Origin: Salipiger pentaromativorans
GTDB taxonomy: Bacteria > Pseudomonadota > Alphaproteobacteria > Rhodobacterales > Rhodobacteraceae
Reading direction: 5' to 3'
Length of the DNA stretch: 64,000 nt
NCBI RefSeq assembly: GCF_024721115.1
Contig: NZ_JAMDHK010000009.1
Coordinates: 62,001 to 126,000 of the forward strand
Positions 41,046-48,923 of this stretch are shown piece after piece. Within the stretch, counting starts at the first letter, position 1; each line of letters begins with the position of its first letter. The notes under the pieces were generated by a model that worked only from the letters and a program-made list of their open reading frames with translations, was not told the DNA's origin and searched no databases. A program made the position numbers and the translations under genes.

Positions 41046-42371
41046 TCAGGGCTGCGCGGTGCGCGGCAGCAGTTTCTCCACCAGCGCCTGCCAGGGGATC
41101 CGGTCGCCTGCGAAGCGGATCACTGCCCAGACCGAGGCGGCCAGCAGAGCGAGGCTCGCAAAGATGCCCAGCCCCTTGCGGCGGCGGTCGCGGCGCGAGC
41201 GGATCGGCGGGATGGCGACCACCGGTTGCATCCCGAGGGCGCGTTCCATCTGCGCCGCGCTGCGGATTGCGGGGTTCATCAGCTCGATGATGAAAGCGGC
41301 GGCGATCCCGGCGATGACGCTGGCCACGGCGCCCATGGTGGCGACTTTCTTGCGGCTGCGCGACGAGGGCACCTCGGGCACCAGCGCGGTTTCCAGAACC
41401 TCGAACCGGTCCATCTGCTGACGGTCTTCCAGCATCTGCCCCATCTCGGCCTCGGCCTTGCGGCGGGTGATGACGCTATATTGGTCCTGAAGCTGCGAGA
41501 GGCTCCGTTCCAGCCCGTTCAGTTCGCGCTCGACCTCGGGGGCGCGCAGGATCGTGTCCTGGATCTCGGCGATGCGGGCCTGAACCAGCGCGCGCTGTTC
41601 GCGCATCAGCGTGACCTGCCGCGCCAGAACCTCTTCGCGCTGGCGGCTGGAGTTCGCTTCCATCGCGACGATCTCGCGATCCAGCTCCAGCTCGTTGTCC
41701 TGGAGAGTCGTCAGCTGGTCGCGCAACGAGATCAGCCCGCCCGGCAGGGCCGAAGCGTTTTCCCGCTTGTAGGCGGCAACGCGGGCGTCCATCTCTTCGA
41801 TCTCGGCTTCGACGCGCGCCGCCTCGCCTTCGAAGAAGCTCAGGGTTTCGCGGGCACGGCCGGCGCTGCGGCTGCGGGACTGGTCGATCATCGTGTGCAT
41901 CAACTGGTTCGCGAGATCCGCAGCCTTTTGCGGATCGTCCAGCGTCACGGTGATGAGCAGGCCCGAGGGCGCCTCCTGGGTGGCCTGGAACGCATTGGGA
42001 TTTGCGCGGATTTCCTCGATGCGAACCGATTGGCGCATGTGGAACACGCGCTCGTTGATCGTCATGTCGGGATCGCTGGTGAACAGCGCATGGTCTTCCA
42101 TGATCCGCACGAGATTGTCGCGCGACATCAGGCGCTGTTCGATCAGACGCACCCGGCGCGCGGCATCCTCGCCCTGCGCCGTGGCACCAGCGAGCGAATC
42201 CGGCACCTGGGCCTCTTCGATCTGCACCACCGCAGTGGCTTCGTAGGTCTTGGTCTGGTTGAGCGCGATCCACACCGACAGGGCGCAGCCGAGCAGGGTC
42301 ACAAAAAAGATCAGAAAGGTCCGGCGCCGCAGTGCTGCGAACACCTCGCCGATCGACTGGAACTGGTTCAT
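41046..42371 (-). CDS. Wzz/GumC-type polysaccharide chain-length and co-polymerase protein
   Basis: A 441-residue inner-membrane protein. The first membrane segment is TFLIFFVTLLGCALSVWIAL (about residues 20-40), followed by the Wzz-domain start YEATAVVQIEEAQVP. Residues about 150-330 are a long periplasmic coiled coil (FFEGEAARVEAEIEEMDARV...). A second segment (VATMGAVASVIAGIAAAFIIEL) closes the Wzz domain, and an unusual third one (GLGIFASLALLAASVWAVI) lies near the C-terminus. It sets polymer length with Wzy and is the expected partner of the ATPase at 39420. The ATG at 42371 begins MNQFQSIGEVF. Confidence 0.88.
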   Translation of the reverse strand: MNQFQSIGEVFAALRRRTFLIFFVTLLGCALSVWIALNQTKTYEATAVVQIEEAQVPDSLAGATAQGEDAARRVRLIEQRLMSRDNLVRIMEDHALFTSDPDMTINERVFHMRQSVRIEEIRANPNAFQATQEAPSGLLITVTLDDPQKAADLANQLMHTMIDQSRSRSAGRARETLSFFEGEAARVEAEIEEMDARVAAYKRENASALPGGLISLRDQLTTLQDNELELDREIVAMEANSSRQREEVLARQVTLMREQRALVQARIAEIQDTILRAPEVERELNGLERSLSQLQDQYSVITRRKAEAEMGQMLEDRQQMDRFEVLETALVPEVPSSRSRKKVATMGAVASVIAGIAAAFIIELMNPAIRSAAQMERALGMQPVVAIPPIRSRRDRRRKGLGIFASLALLAASVWAVIRFAGDRIPWQALVEKLLPRTAQP

Positions 42372-42483
42372 CTTACTGCTCCCGCAACGTGTGGCCCCCA
42401 CCCTGCGTACCGAAAACCCGTCTTACCGCCCAACCGACCTGTGGGATCACATATCACCCGAGGGAAGCGCCGCTTTCGTGTCA

Positions 42484-42499
42484 CAATTTACCCAAATTG
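42484..42499. promoter_or_regulatory. Short inverted repeat upstream of the Wzz gene
   Basis: CAATTT (42484-42489) and AAATTG (42494-42499) flank ACCC. It lies 113 bp upstream of the wzz start, in the 214-bp gap to the PPTase stop. It may be an operator; the match is short. Confidence 0.3.
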
Positions 42500-42585
42500 C
42501 CCCTTTCTCGCCATCGTTTTTACGCGCGTTTCGGGAAACAAACCGTGTCCGGTTCGGGGATTTGGGTCACATTTTCGACATATTG

Positions 42586-43242
42586 TCAGGCTTTTGCCGG
42601 GATCAGGCACAGAGACAGGATCAGACCGTGCAGAATCTTCTGTCGCATGGGCAGAAGGGCGCCTTTTCCGAGCCCAATTTCCGCCACCATGCGCATCTGC
42701 CCTGCCACAAGATCGCCCTGCATGGCATCGAATCCGAACAGGCTTTGCGTCAGCGGGTACTGCGCCTTGTAGGCCGCTTCCTTGGCGCTGAAGAGGCGCG
42801 CGGCGGCGCGGGCGGGGGGAATCGGTGCCAGGCGGAGCAGTTCCTCCGGCGTGGCAATCTCCGAGATGATGTCGGCGGGCAGGTCGGCGTCGGGTTCCAG
42901 ATCGGCACCGATGGCGTGCCAGTCCGAGGCACGGCCGACCAGTGCCAGGCAATTCCCCGCACTATGGGTGATGCTTCCGACGAGTCCCTCGGGCCAGACA
43001 GGCGCACGGTCGGGGGCCATCGGGATTGCCTGAGGGGCAAGGCCGAGCTGCGCCATGGCCTGCCGCGCGGCGCGGCGTCCGCCGGCGAATTCCGCCACGC
43101 GGGTCGGCAGGGCGTTGCGCAAAGCGGCGCGCTCTTCGGGGAAGAGCGCGCCGGGGTCGCTGGTCGGTTTGCAGATGGCCCAGCCCAGACCGGCGGGAAG
43201 GCCGGACCGGGCGAGGGCAGCGCTCAGCCGCTCGGGAGACAT
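42586..43242 (-). CDS. 4'-Phosphopantetheinyl transferase (EntD/Sfp type)
   Basis: A 218-residue PPTase that activates carrier proteins by attaching 4'-phosphopantetheine from coenzyme A. The three family motifs are present: GSITHS (motif 1), WHAIGADLEPD (motif 2, Mg-binding Asp and Glu) and FSAKEAAYKAQYP (motif 3). The EntD-like layout matches enzymes that serve NRPS/PKS pathways. It starts 4 bp after the NRPS stop, so it is the last gene of the PKS-GT-NRPS-PPTase operon and almost certainly primes the ACP (Ser1806 of the PKS) and PCP (Ser1460 of the NRPS). ATG 43242 (MSPERLSAAL) is chosen because earlier starts read through the NRPS coding region. Confidence 0.92.
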   Translation of the reverse strand: MSPERLSAALARSGLPAGLGWAICKPTSDPGALFPEERAALRNALPTRVAEFAGGRRAARQAMAQLGLAPQAIPMAPDRAPVWPEGLVGSITHSAGNCLALVGRASDWHAIGADLEPDADLPADIISEIATPEELLRLAPIPPARAAARLFSAKEAAYKAQYPLTQSLFGFDAMQGDLVAGQMRMVAEIGLGKGALLPMRQKILHGLILSLCLIPAKA

Positions 43243-43246
43243 CTCC

Positions 43247-46200
43247 TCAGGCGCTGCGCCGGGCCCGCATCGCGCGGCGGCGGGCCATGGCGTCGGACCG
43301 GGCGTTGGCGCGGTCGTTGCCCGCAGAGGCTTCGGCGGGTGCGGCAGCCGCGGGTTCGGGCGCTGCGGTCGCGGCGGGAGCCGGTTCCACAAGCGCGGCG
43401 ACGCGGGCGGTCAGATCCTCGAGCACCGGGAAGCGGAAGATGTCGGTGATCGACAGCCCCTTGGCCCCCAGCTCGTCGCGGATCGACCGGTGCGCCTGCA
43501 CCGCCAGAAGCGAATGCCCGCCCAGATCGAAGAAGCTGTCGCGCCCGGTGATGTCGGCGACGCCTAGCACCGTCGACCAGATCTCGGCGATCTGCGCCTG
43601 GAGCTTCACCGTGCCCTGCGCCGTCACCGGCAGTGCCTGCACCACCGGCGCGGCCTGCGGCATCGCCGGCTTCGGCGCGGCCACCTTCCTTGCCATCGGC
43701 GCCGGCAGCGCTTTGCGGTCCACCTTCTTGTTCGGCGTCAGCGGGAAGGCGTCGAGCCGTACCAGATGGGTCGGAACCATGAAGGCGGGGAGATCGGCGC
43801 CCATCGACGCCTTCATTGCCGCCTCGTTCAGCGGTGCCTCGGAGGTGTAGTAGCCCACCAGACGCACATCGCCCGGCTGATCCTCGCGCGCGGCAACCAC
43901 CGCCTGGGTGACGCCCGCCTGCGCCTCCATCACCGCCTCGATCTCGCCCAGCTCGATGCGGAAGCCGCGCAGCTTCACCTGATGATCGACCCGGCCGATG
44001 AAGTCGATCTTGCCGTCGATCCGGCGGCGCACCAGATCGCCAGTGCGATACATCCGACCGCCATGGAACGGGTTTTCGACAAAGCGCTCGGCGGTCATCT
44101 CCTCGCGGCCCCAATAGCCGCGCGTCACGCCCTCGCCGCCGATCCACAGCTCGCCCGGCATGCCCACGCCCACCGGCTGCTGCGCGTCGTCCAGCACATA
44201 GAGCTGCTGGTTGGCGAGCGGCAGGCCGATATTCACCACACCGTCCGCGCCCGAGGCGACCTCGGTCGAGGACCAGATCGTCGTCTCGGTCGGCCCGTAC
44301 ATATTGGTGAGCGAGGCCTCGGTGATCTTGGCGAATTCCTGCACCAGCGCGCCGGGCAGCGGCTCGCCGCCGAGGAACAGATGCTGCACTTTCGACAGCG
44401 CATAGCGCGCCTCGTCGTTCATCGCGATCATCCGGGCCATGGAGGGCGTGCACTGCATATGCGTCACGCCATGGCGCAGGATCTGCGCGGCGATGGAGAA
44501 ATCGTCGGCATCCAGCTCCGGCGCCACATTGGCCGCCTTCACCACTTTCGCCAGCGGGCGCAGCCCTTCAAGCACCTGCTCGCGCGCGATGCCGTAGTCG
44601 ATCAGACAGGCGATCTCGGTCACCCCGATCCGCTTGAGCTGCTCGGTCCGCGCCAGCGCGTCCTCGACGGTGCCGAAGAGGCCGCTTTCGTTGAAATAGC
44701 GCTCGAAGGCGAAATCGAGAATGGCTTCCAGATCCTCGGGGGTGAGGATTTCCAGATCCAGCTCGAACGGGTTGTTGAGCCCCTTGGGCCGCTTGAAGGC
44801 GGGGAAGGTCCAGGCGTATTGCTTGATCAGACCCGCCGCCGAGCGCAGATATTCGCGCATCGGGCCGCGCGCGGTTTCTCGCGCCTCGTCGCGGGTCTCC
44901 GCGATATAGGTGTGCAGCATCAGCGAGACGTTGAAATCCGCCGGGTCGTGGCCCGCCTCGCGCAGCGCCGCGTGATAGATGCGGATCTTGTCGGCGACCT
45001 CGTCGATGGACTGGCCCAGCAGGTGGGTCAGCACGTTGCAGCCGAGCCGCCCCGCCTCTTTCCAGGTGTCGGGATTGCCCGCCGTGGTCACCCAGATCGG
45101 CAATTCGGACGAGACCGGACGCGGCTGGGTCACAACGTCGAACATGGTGCCGTCCTGACGCGGGAAAGGCACCGGCTCGCCGCGCCACAATTTGCGGATC
45201 TGGTCGATATTCTCGATCATCGCGGGCTTGTTGTTGGGCGGCGTGTTCTCGGGGCGCAGCACAAAATCGTCGGGCTGCCAGCCCGAGGCGATGGCCAGCC
45301 CCGCGCGCCCGTTGGTCAGGTTGTCGATCACCGCCCATTCCTCGGCGATGCGCGCCGGGTGGTGCAGTGGGGCGACGACAGACCCCGAGCGCACGGCGAT
45401 ATTGCGGGTGACGGCGGCCACGGCGGCGCCGGTCACCGAGGGGTTCGGGTAGGGGCCGCCAAAGGCGTGAAAGTGGCGTTCCGGCGTCCAGACAGCGGAA
45501 AACCCGTTCTCGTCGGCGAATTTCGCGCCTTCCAGCAGCATCGCGTATTTGTCGCGGCCGACGCCATCGTCGTTGCCCCAGTAGTAGATCGAGAAGGCCA
45601 TCTCGTGATCCGACAGCGGCATCGGCCCCTTGGAGATCAGCCCGCGATCCTCGTCCGAGGTCAGCACGACCTTGAAGCCCCGCGCGGTGGTGTAGAACAG
45701 CTCCAGCACCGAGATGTCGAAGCTGAGCGAGGTCACCGCCAGCCAGGTGCCCGCCGGATCGTGCGGCACATTGGCATCCATGCCGAGGTAGAAGTTCAGC
45801 ACGTTGCGATGCTCGATCATCACGCCCTTGGGCGTGCCGGTCGAGCCGCTGGTGTAGATCACATAGGCCAGATCCTCGGGCGTGCTGGCGGCACCCAGAG
45901 GTTCGGACGTGGCCTGCGCAAGACGCGGGTCGGCGTCGATCACCAGAATTTCCGCGTTGTGTTCGGGCAGGTCGGCTTTCAGCGCCGATTGCGTGACGAT
46001 CACCGGCGCGCCGCTGTCGGCGATGTAATGCTTGAGCCGGTCCGCCGGATAGGACGGGTCGAGCGGCAGATAGGCGCCGCCCGCCTTGAGGATGCCCAAG
46101 GCGCCGACCATCAGGTCGACCGAGCGGCGGGTGAAGAGGCCCACAACCGTGCCCGCCTGCACCCCCATGCCGCGCAGCACCTGCGCCGCCTGATTGGCGC

Positions 46201-47890
46201 GCGCGTCGAGCTGGGCATAGGTCAGCGACTGGTCTTCAAAGACCAGCGCCACGGCGTCGGGGGTCTTCGCGACCTGTGCCTCGAAGGCCGCCTGCATGGT
46301 CAGGCTGCGGTCATGCTCCTGCCCGGTGGCGTTCCAGGCGTTCAGCACGAGATCACGCTCGGCCTCGGGCAGCGCGGGCAGGGAGGCGAGCTGAGCGTCG
46401 CTTTGCGCCGCGCCTGCCAGCAGCTCCAGCCGCGCGGCCAGCAGCTCGGCCTGCGCCTGCGGCATGCGGCCCGTGTCGGTGTGAAGCGTGGCGCCATCTG
46501 CGCCCAGTTCGACGGTAACGGCGGTGCCGGGGATATGCCCTGCACCGAAGCTCAGGCCCACATGCGGCACCTGCGGCGCGCCGGAAAGCGCGGGGTCGCG
46601 GGCGGGCAGATCCGTGGCGAACCCTTTGTGTTTCTGCACCTTGGCCAGTTCACCCTCAACGGCCTCGGACAGCGCCTGAACGGTGCCCGTCGCCTCGACC
46701 CGCAGCGGCGCCCAAGGAGCGATGAAGCCGCCTTCGGAGAGACCTTTCAGCGTCGCGTCGGCATAGGCCAGATCGCAGATCTCGTGCCCGTCGAGCCGCG
46801 CCGCCCAGGCGGCGACCAGCGCGATGGCGGTCACGTCCGAGCCCAGCGACAGCGGGCGCGAGACCAGTTCGCCACCGTTTTTGCCAAGGCCCTGAAGTTC
46901 GACCGGGGCAAGCGAGGTCAGGCGCTTGCGCCAGTAGCCTTCGCCGCCTGCGACCTGCGAAATCTTCGCATCCACAGTCCTACGCTCGTCGGCAGAAAGA
47001 ACGTCGAGCACCTCACCCGGCTTGCCCACCTGCGCGACCAGCGCCAGTGCGCCGCAGACATGGGTGAAATGCTCCATCTTCAGCGCGCCGCTGCCGCAGG
47101 CGATGGTCAGATGATCGTCGGTCGCTTCCAGCACCGCGCCGGGCGCACCGGCGCCTTCGACGGCCACGGCCTTGCCCACGAGCCAGAGCTTGCCATGCGA
47201 CCGGACCTTGGGGGAGGACAGCGGGTTGGCATAGCCGCCGTGATCCAGCGCCCGGCAGAGCTGCGCCAGTTCGGCAGCGGGCCGCGTGAAATCCAGCAGC
47301 CCATGCGCCGAGGGCCGGTCGGCCAGCGCGTGATAGCTGCGCAGCGACAGATCCTGCGGCACCCGGCGCAGCCCGTGTTCGAGCTGCTCCATCAGATCGC
47401 CGAAGCTGTCGATGGCGGCCTCATAGGCCTTGGTGTTGAGCGTCAGCGCCGTATCCGCCGCCGAGATGTCGAAGCCGCGCGACACCAGAATGTCGCCCTC
47501 GTCCACGCCGCCCTCGATCATGTGCCAGGTGATGCCATGCCGGCTTTCGCCCTCGATCAGCGCCCAGACCGGCGCGTTCAGCCCGGCGTGGCGCGGCAGC
47601 GGGCCGTCGTGGAAATTGACCGCGCCCTTGGCGGGCATCGCCAGCACGGCGGCGGGGATGATGTCGAGGTTTGAGATCGACAACAGCCAGTCGAAGGAGA
47701 GGCCCTCAAGCCGCTCGGCCAGCCCCTTGCCCGGGGCCACCACCGTCAGACCGCGGCCTGCCGCCCACGCCGCGATGTCCGCGTTGCGGGTGATCACCGC
47801 TCGGATGGGGTGCCCTGCGGCCAGCAGCTTTTCGCTGCACTGGACGAGAAGGGATTCGTTGCCGATTACCACACTGGAAAACTGGGCCAT
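43247..47890 (-). CDS. NRPS: formyltransferase - half condensation - adenylation with inserted luciferase-like monooxygenase - PCP
   Basis: A 1547-residue NRPS. Residues 1-290 are a methionyl-tRNA formyltransferase-like unit with the Asn-His pair in VNFHDGPLPRHAG, Asp130 in GGVDEGDIL and a C-terminal Fmt-like domain. Residues about 310-520 are the second half of a condensation domain (from GYWRKRLTSL); the HHxxxDG half is absent. The adenylation domain (about 530-1400) has IYTSGSTGTPKGV, LSFDISVLEL, NMYGPTETT, YRTGDL and NKKVDRKAL, but is split at about 760-1115 by a MupA/Atu3671-type FMN-dependent monooxygenase (FADENGFSAVWTPERHFHAFGG). The PCP has Ser1460 in FDLGGHSLLAV. There is no TE. Pocket residues read by eye D-I-L-Q-F-G-M-I, close to glycine codes. 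An Ala/Pro linker and an Arg-rich tail end the protein. Confidence 0.92.
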   Translation of the reverse strand: MAQFSSVVIGNESLLVQCSEKLLAAGHPIRAVITRNADIAAWAAGRGLTVVAPGKGLAERLEGLSFDWLLSISNLDIIPAAVLAMPAKGAVNFHDGPLPRHAGLNAPVWALIEGESRHGITWHMIEGGVDEGDILVSRGFDISAADTALTLNTKAYEAAIDSFGDLMEQLEHGLRRVPQDLSLRSYHALADRPSAHGLLDFTRPAAELAQLCRALDHGGYANPLSSPKVRSHGKLWLVGKAVAVEGAGAPGAVLEATDDHLTIACGSGALKMEHFTHVCGALALVAQVGKPGEVLDVLSADERRTVDAKISQVAGGEGYWRKRLTSLAPVELQGLGKNGGELVSRPLSLGSDVTAIALVAAWAARLDGHEICDLAYADATLKGLSEGGFIAPWAPLRVEATGTVQALSEAVEGELAKVQKHKGFATDLPARDPALSGAPQVPHVGLSFGAGHIPGTAVTVELGADGATLHTDTGRMPQAQAELLAARLELLAGAAQSDAQLASLPALPEAERDLVLNAWNATGQEHDRSLTMQAAFEAQVAKTPDAVALVFEDQSLTYAQLDARANQAAQVLRGMGVQAGTVVGLFTRRSVDLMVGALGILKAGGAYLPLDPSYPADRLKHYIADSGAPVIVTQSALKADLPEHNAEILVIDADPRLAQATSEPLGAASTPEDLAYVIYTSGSTGTPKGVMIEHRNVLNFYLGMDANVPHDPAGTWLAVTSLSFDISVLELFYTTARGFKVVLTSDEDRGLISKGPMPLSDHEMAFSIYYWGNDDGVGRDKYAMLLEGAKFADENGFSAVWTPERHFHAFGGPYPNPSVTGAAVAAVTRNIAVRSGSVVAPLHHPARIAEEWAVIDNLTNGRAGLAIASGWQPDDFVLRPENTPPNNKPAMIENIDQIRKLWRGEPVPFPRQDGTMFDVVTQPRPVSSELPIWVTTAGNPDTWKEAGRLGCNVLTHLLGQSIDEVADKIRIYHAALREAGHDPADFNVSLMLHTYIAETRDEARETARGPMREYLRSAAGLIKQYAWTFPAFKRPKGLNNPFELDLEILTPEDLEAILDFAFERYFNESGLFGTVEDALARTEQLKRIGVTEIACLIDYGIAREQVLEGLRPLAKVVKAANVAPELDADDFSIAAQILRHGVTHMQCTPSMARMIAMNDEARYALSKVQHLFLGGEPLPGALVQEFAKITEASLTNMYGPTETTIWSSTEVASGADGVVNIGLPLANQQLYVLDDAQQPVGVGMPGELWIGGEGVTRGYWGREEMTAERFVENPFHGGRMYRTGDLVRRRIDGKIDFIGRVDHQVKLRGFRIELGEIEAVMEAQAGVTQAVVAAREDQPGDVRLVGYYTSEAPLNEAAMKASMGADLPAFMVPTHLVRLDAFPLTPNKKVDRKALPAPMARKVAAPKPAMPQAAPVVQALPVTAQGTVKLQAQIAEIWSTVLGVADITGRDSFFDLGGHSLLAVQAHRSIRDELGAKGLSITDIFRFPVLEDLTARVAALVEPAPAATAAPEPAAAAPAEASAGNDRANARSDAMARRRAMRARRSA

Positions 47891-47895
47891 GTTGC

Positions 47896-48918
47896 CTACT
47901 CCGCTTGTGCTTCAAGCGCGGGTGCCGTCTGGCGGACGGTCCCCGCTATGCGCTTTTCCGGCAAAGGCCGAAAGAGCGCCTTAAGATCGTGGACGAGAAG
48001 ATCGCGCAGGAAATGCGGCGGGTCTGCCGGGGTCTTGCGTTGCAGCACCAGCCGCACCCGCCAGAGCGCCCCGCCCGCCAGATGCGCGAGGGTGGCCATG
48101 GCCGCATAGGCGCGGCCACGGGTCTTTGTGTAATAATACCAGCGGCTGTCGAGCCAGAATGCCGGCACGCGCTTCCAGATCTTCATTCCGGTCGAGACAG
48201 AGCCGATATGGGCGACTTCGCTCTCGCGGACGTAATGGGTTTCATGGCCGGCGCGGGCGGCGCGCAGGCAAAGCTCGGTTTCTTCGAAATAGAGAAAGAA
48301 AGTCTCGTCGAAGAGGCCGATTTCGTCCAGAACACCCTGCCGCATCATCAGCGAGGCACCCGCCAGCCAATCGACCCGCTGTGTCGCCTCGGGGATCTCC
48401 AGCCAGACGCGGTGCTTTTCGAGCAGCCGCGAGATCGGGCCGAAGCGCGCGGAACTTTCCAGCTCGGAGAGGATCGTGGGGAAGCGGAAGGCGGTGTGAT
48501 GCGGCGCGCCGTCCTCGCCATGGATATAGCTTCCGGCGAACCCCGCCTCGGGATGGGTTTCGAGATGCCGGAGCAGCGCTTTCAGGCTGCCCGGACCGGG
48601 AAAGGCATCGGAGTTCAGCAGGTAGACGTAATCGGGTTCCGACCCGTCCGACCAGCCGGCGCGGATGCCCACATTGTTGCCGGCGCCGAACCCGCCGTTA
48701 TGGCCCGACTGGATCAGCCGGATCGGCGCGCCCTGCGCCCAGGGTTCGGCGGACAGCGCCGCCTGCATCGCCTCGAACGAGCCGTCGCCGCTGTCGTTGT
48801 CCACGATCACCAGTTCGGCGTTGAGCCCCGCCATTTCGCGCAGCGCGAACTGCACCGAGCGCAGCGTCATCTCGGCGGTACGGAAGTTCAGCGAAACGAC
48901 CAGAAGTTTGGGATCCAT
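47896..48918 (-). CDS. Glycosyltransferase family 2 (rhamnosyltransferase-like) between PKS and NRPS
   Basis: A 340-residue GT-A glycosyltransferase. It begins PKLLVVSLNFRTAEMTLRSVQF; VIVDNDSGDGS is the nucleotide site, NGGFGAGNNVGIRAG is the motif shared with WbbL/rhamnosyltransferases, and YLLNSDAFPG carries the metal-binding SD-type motif. FLYFEETELCLRAARAGHETHYV is the conserved ED-like catalytic stretch. It lies 5 bp after the PKS stop and 5 bp before the NRPS start, inside the biosynthetic operon, so it probably glycosylates the PKS/NRPS product or supplies its glycan acceptor. The ATG at 48918 follows GGAG at good spacing; GTG 48927 would overlap the PKS stop. Confidence 0.9.
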   Translation of the reverse strand: MDPKLLVVSLNFRTAEMTLRSVQFALREMAGLNAELVIVDNDSGDGSFEAMQAALSAEPWAQGAPIRLIQSGHNGGFGAGNNVGIRAGWSDGSEPDYVYLLNSDAFPGPGSLKALLRHLETHPEAGFAGSYIHGEDGAPHHTAFRFPTILSELESSARFGPISRLLEKHRVWLEIPEATQRVDWLAGASLMMRQGVLDEIGLFDETFFLYFEETELCLRAARAGHETHYVRESEVAHIGSVSTGMKIWKRVPAFWLDSRWYYYTKTRGRAYAAMATLAHLAGGALWRVRLVLQRKTPADPPHFLRDLLVHDLKALFRPLPEKRIAGTVRQTAPALEAQAE

Positions 48919-48923
48919 CTGTC

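Noticed and set aside
43766-47674. A 1302-residue open frame on the plus strand
   Set aside because: Antisense of the NRPS gene; no recognisable motifs.
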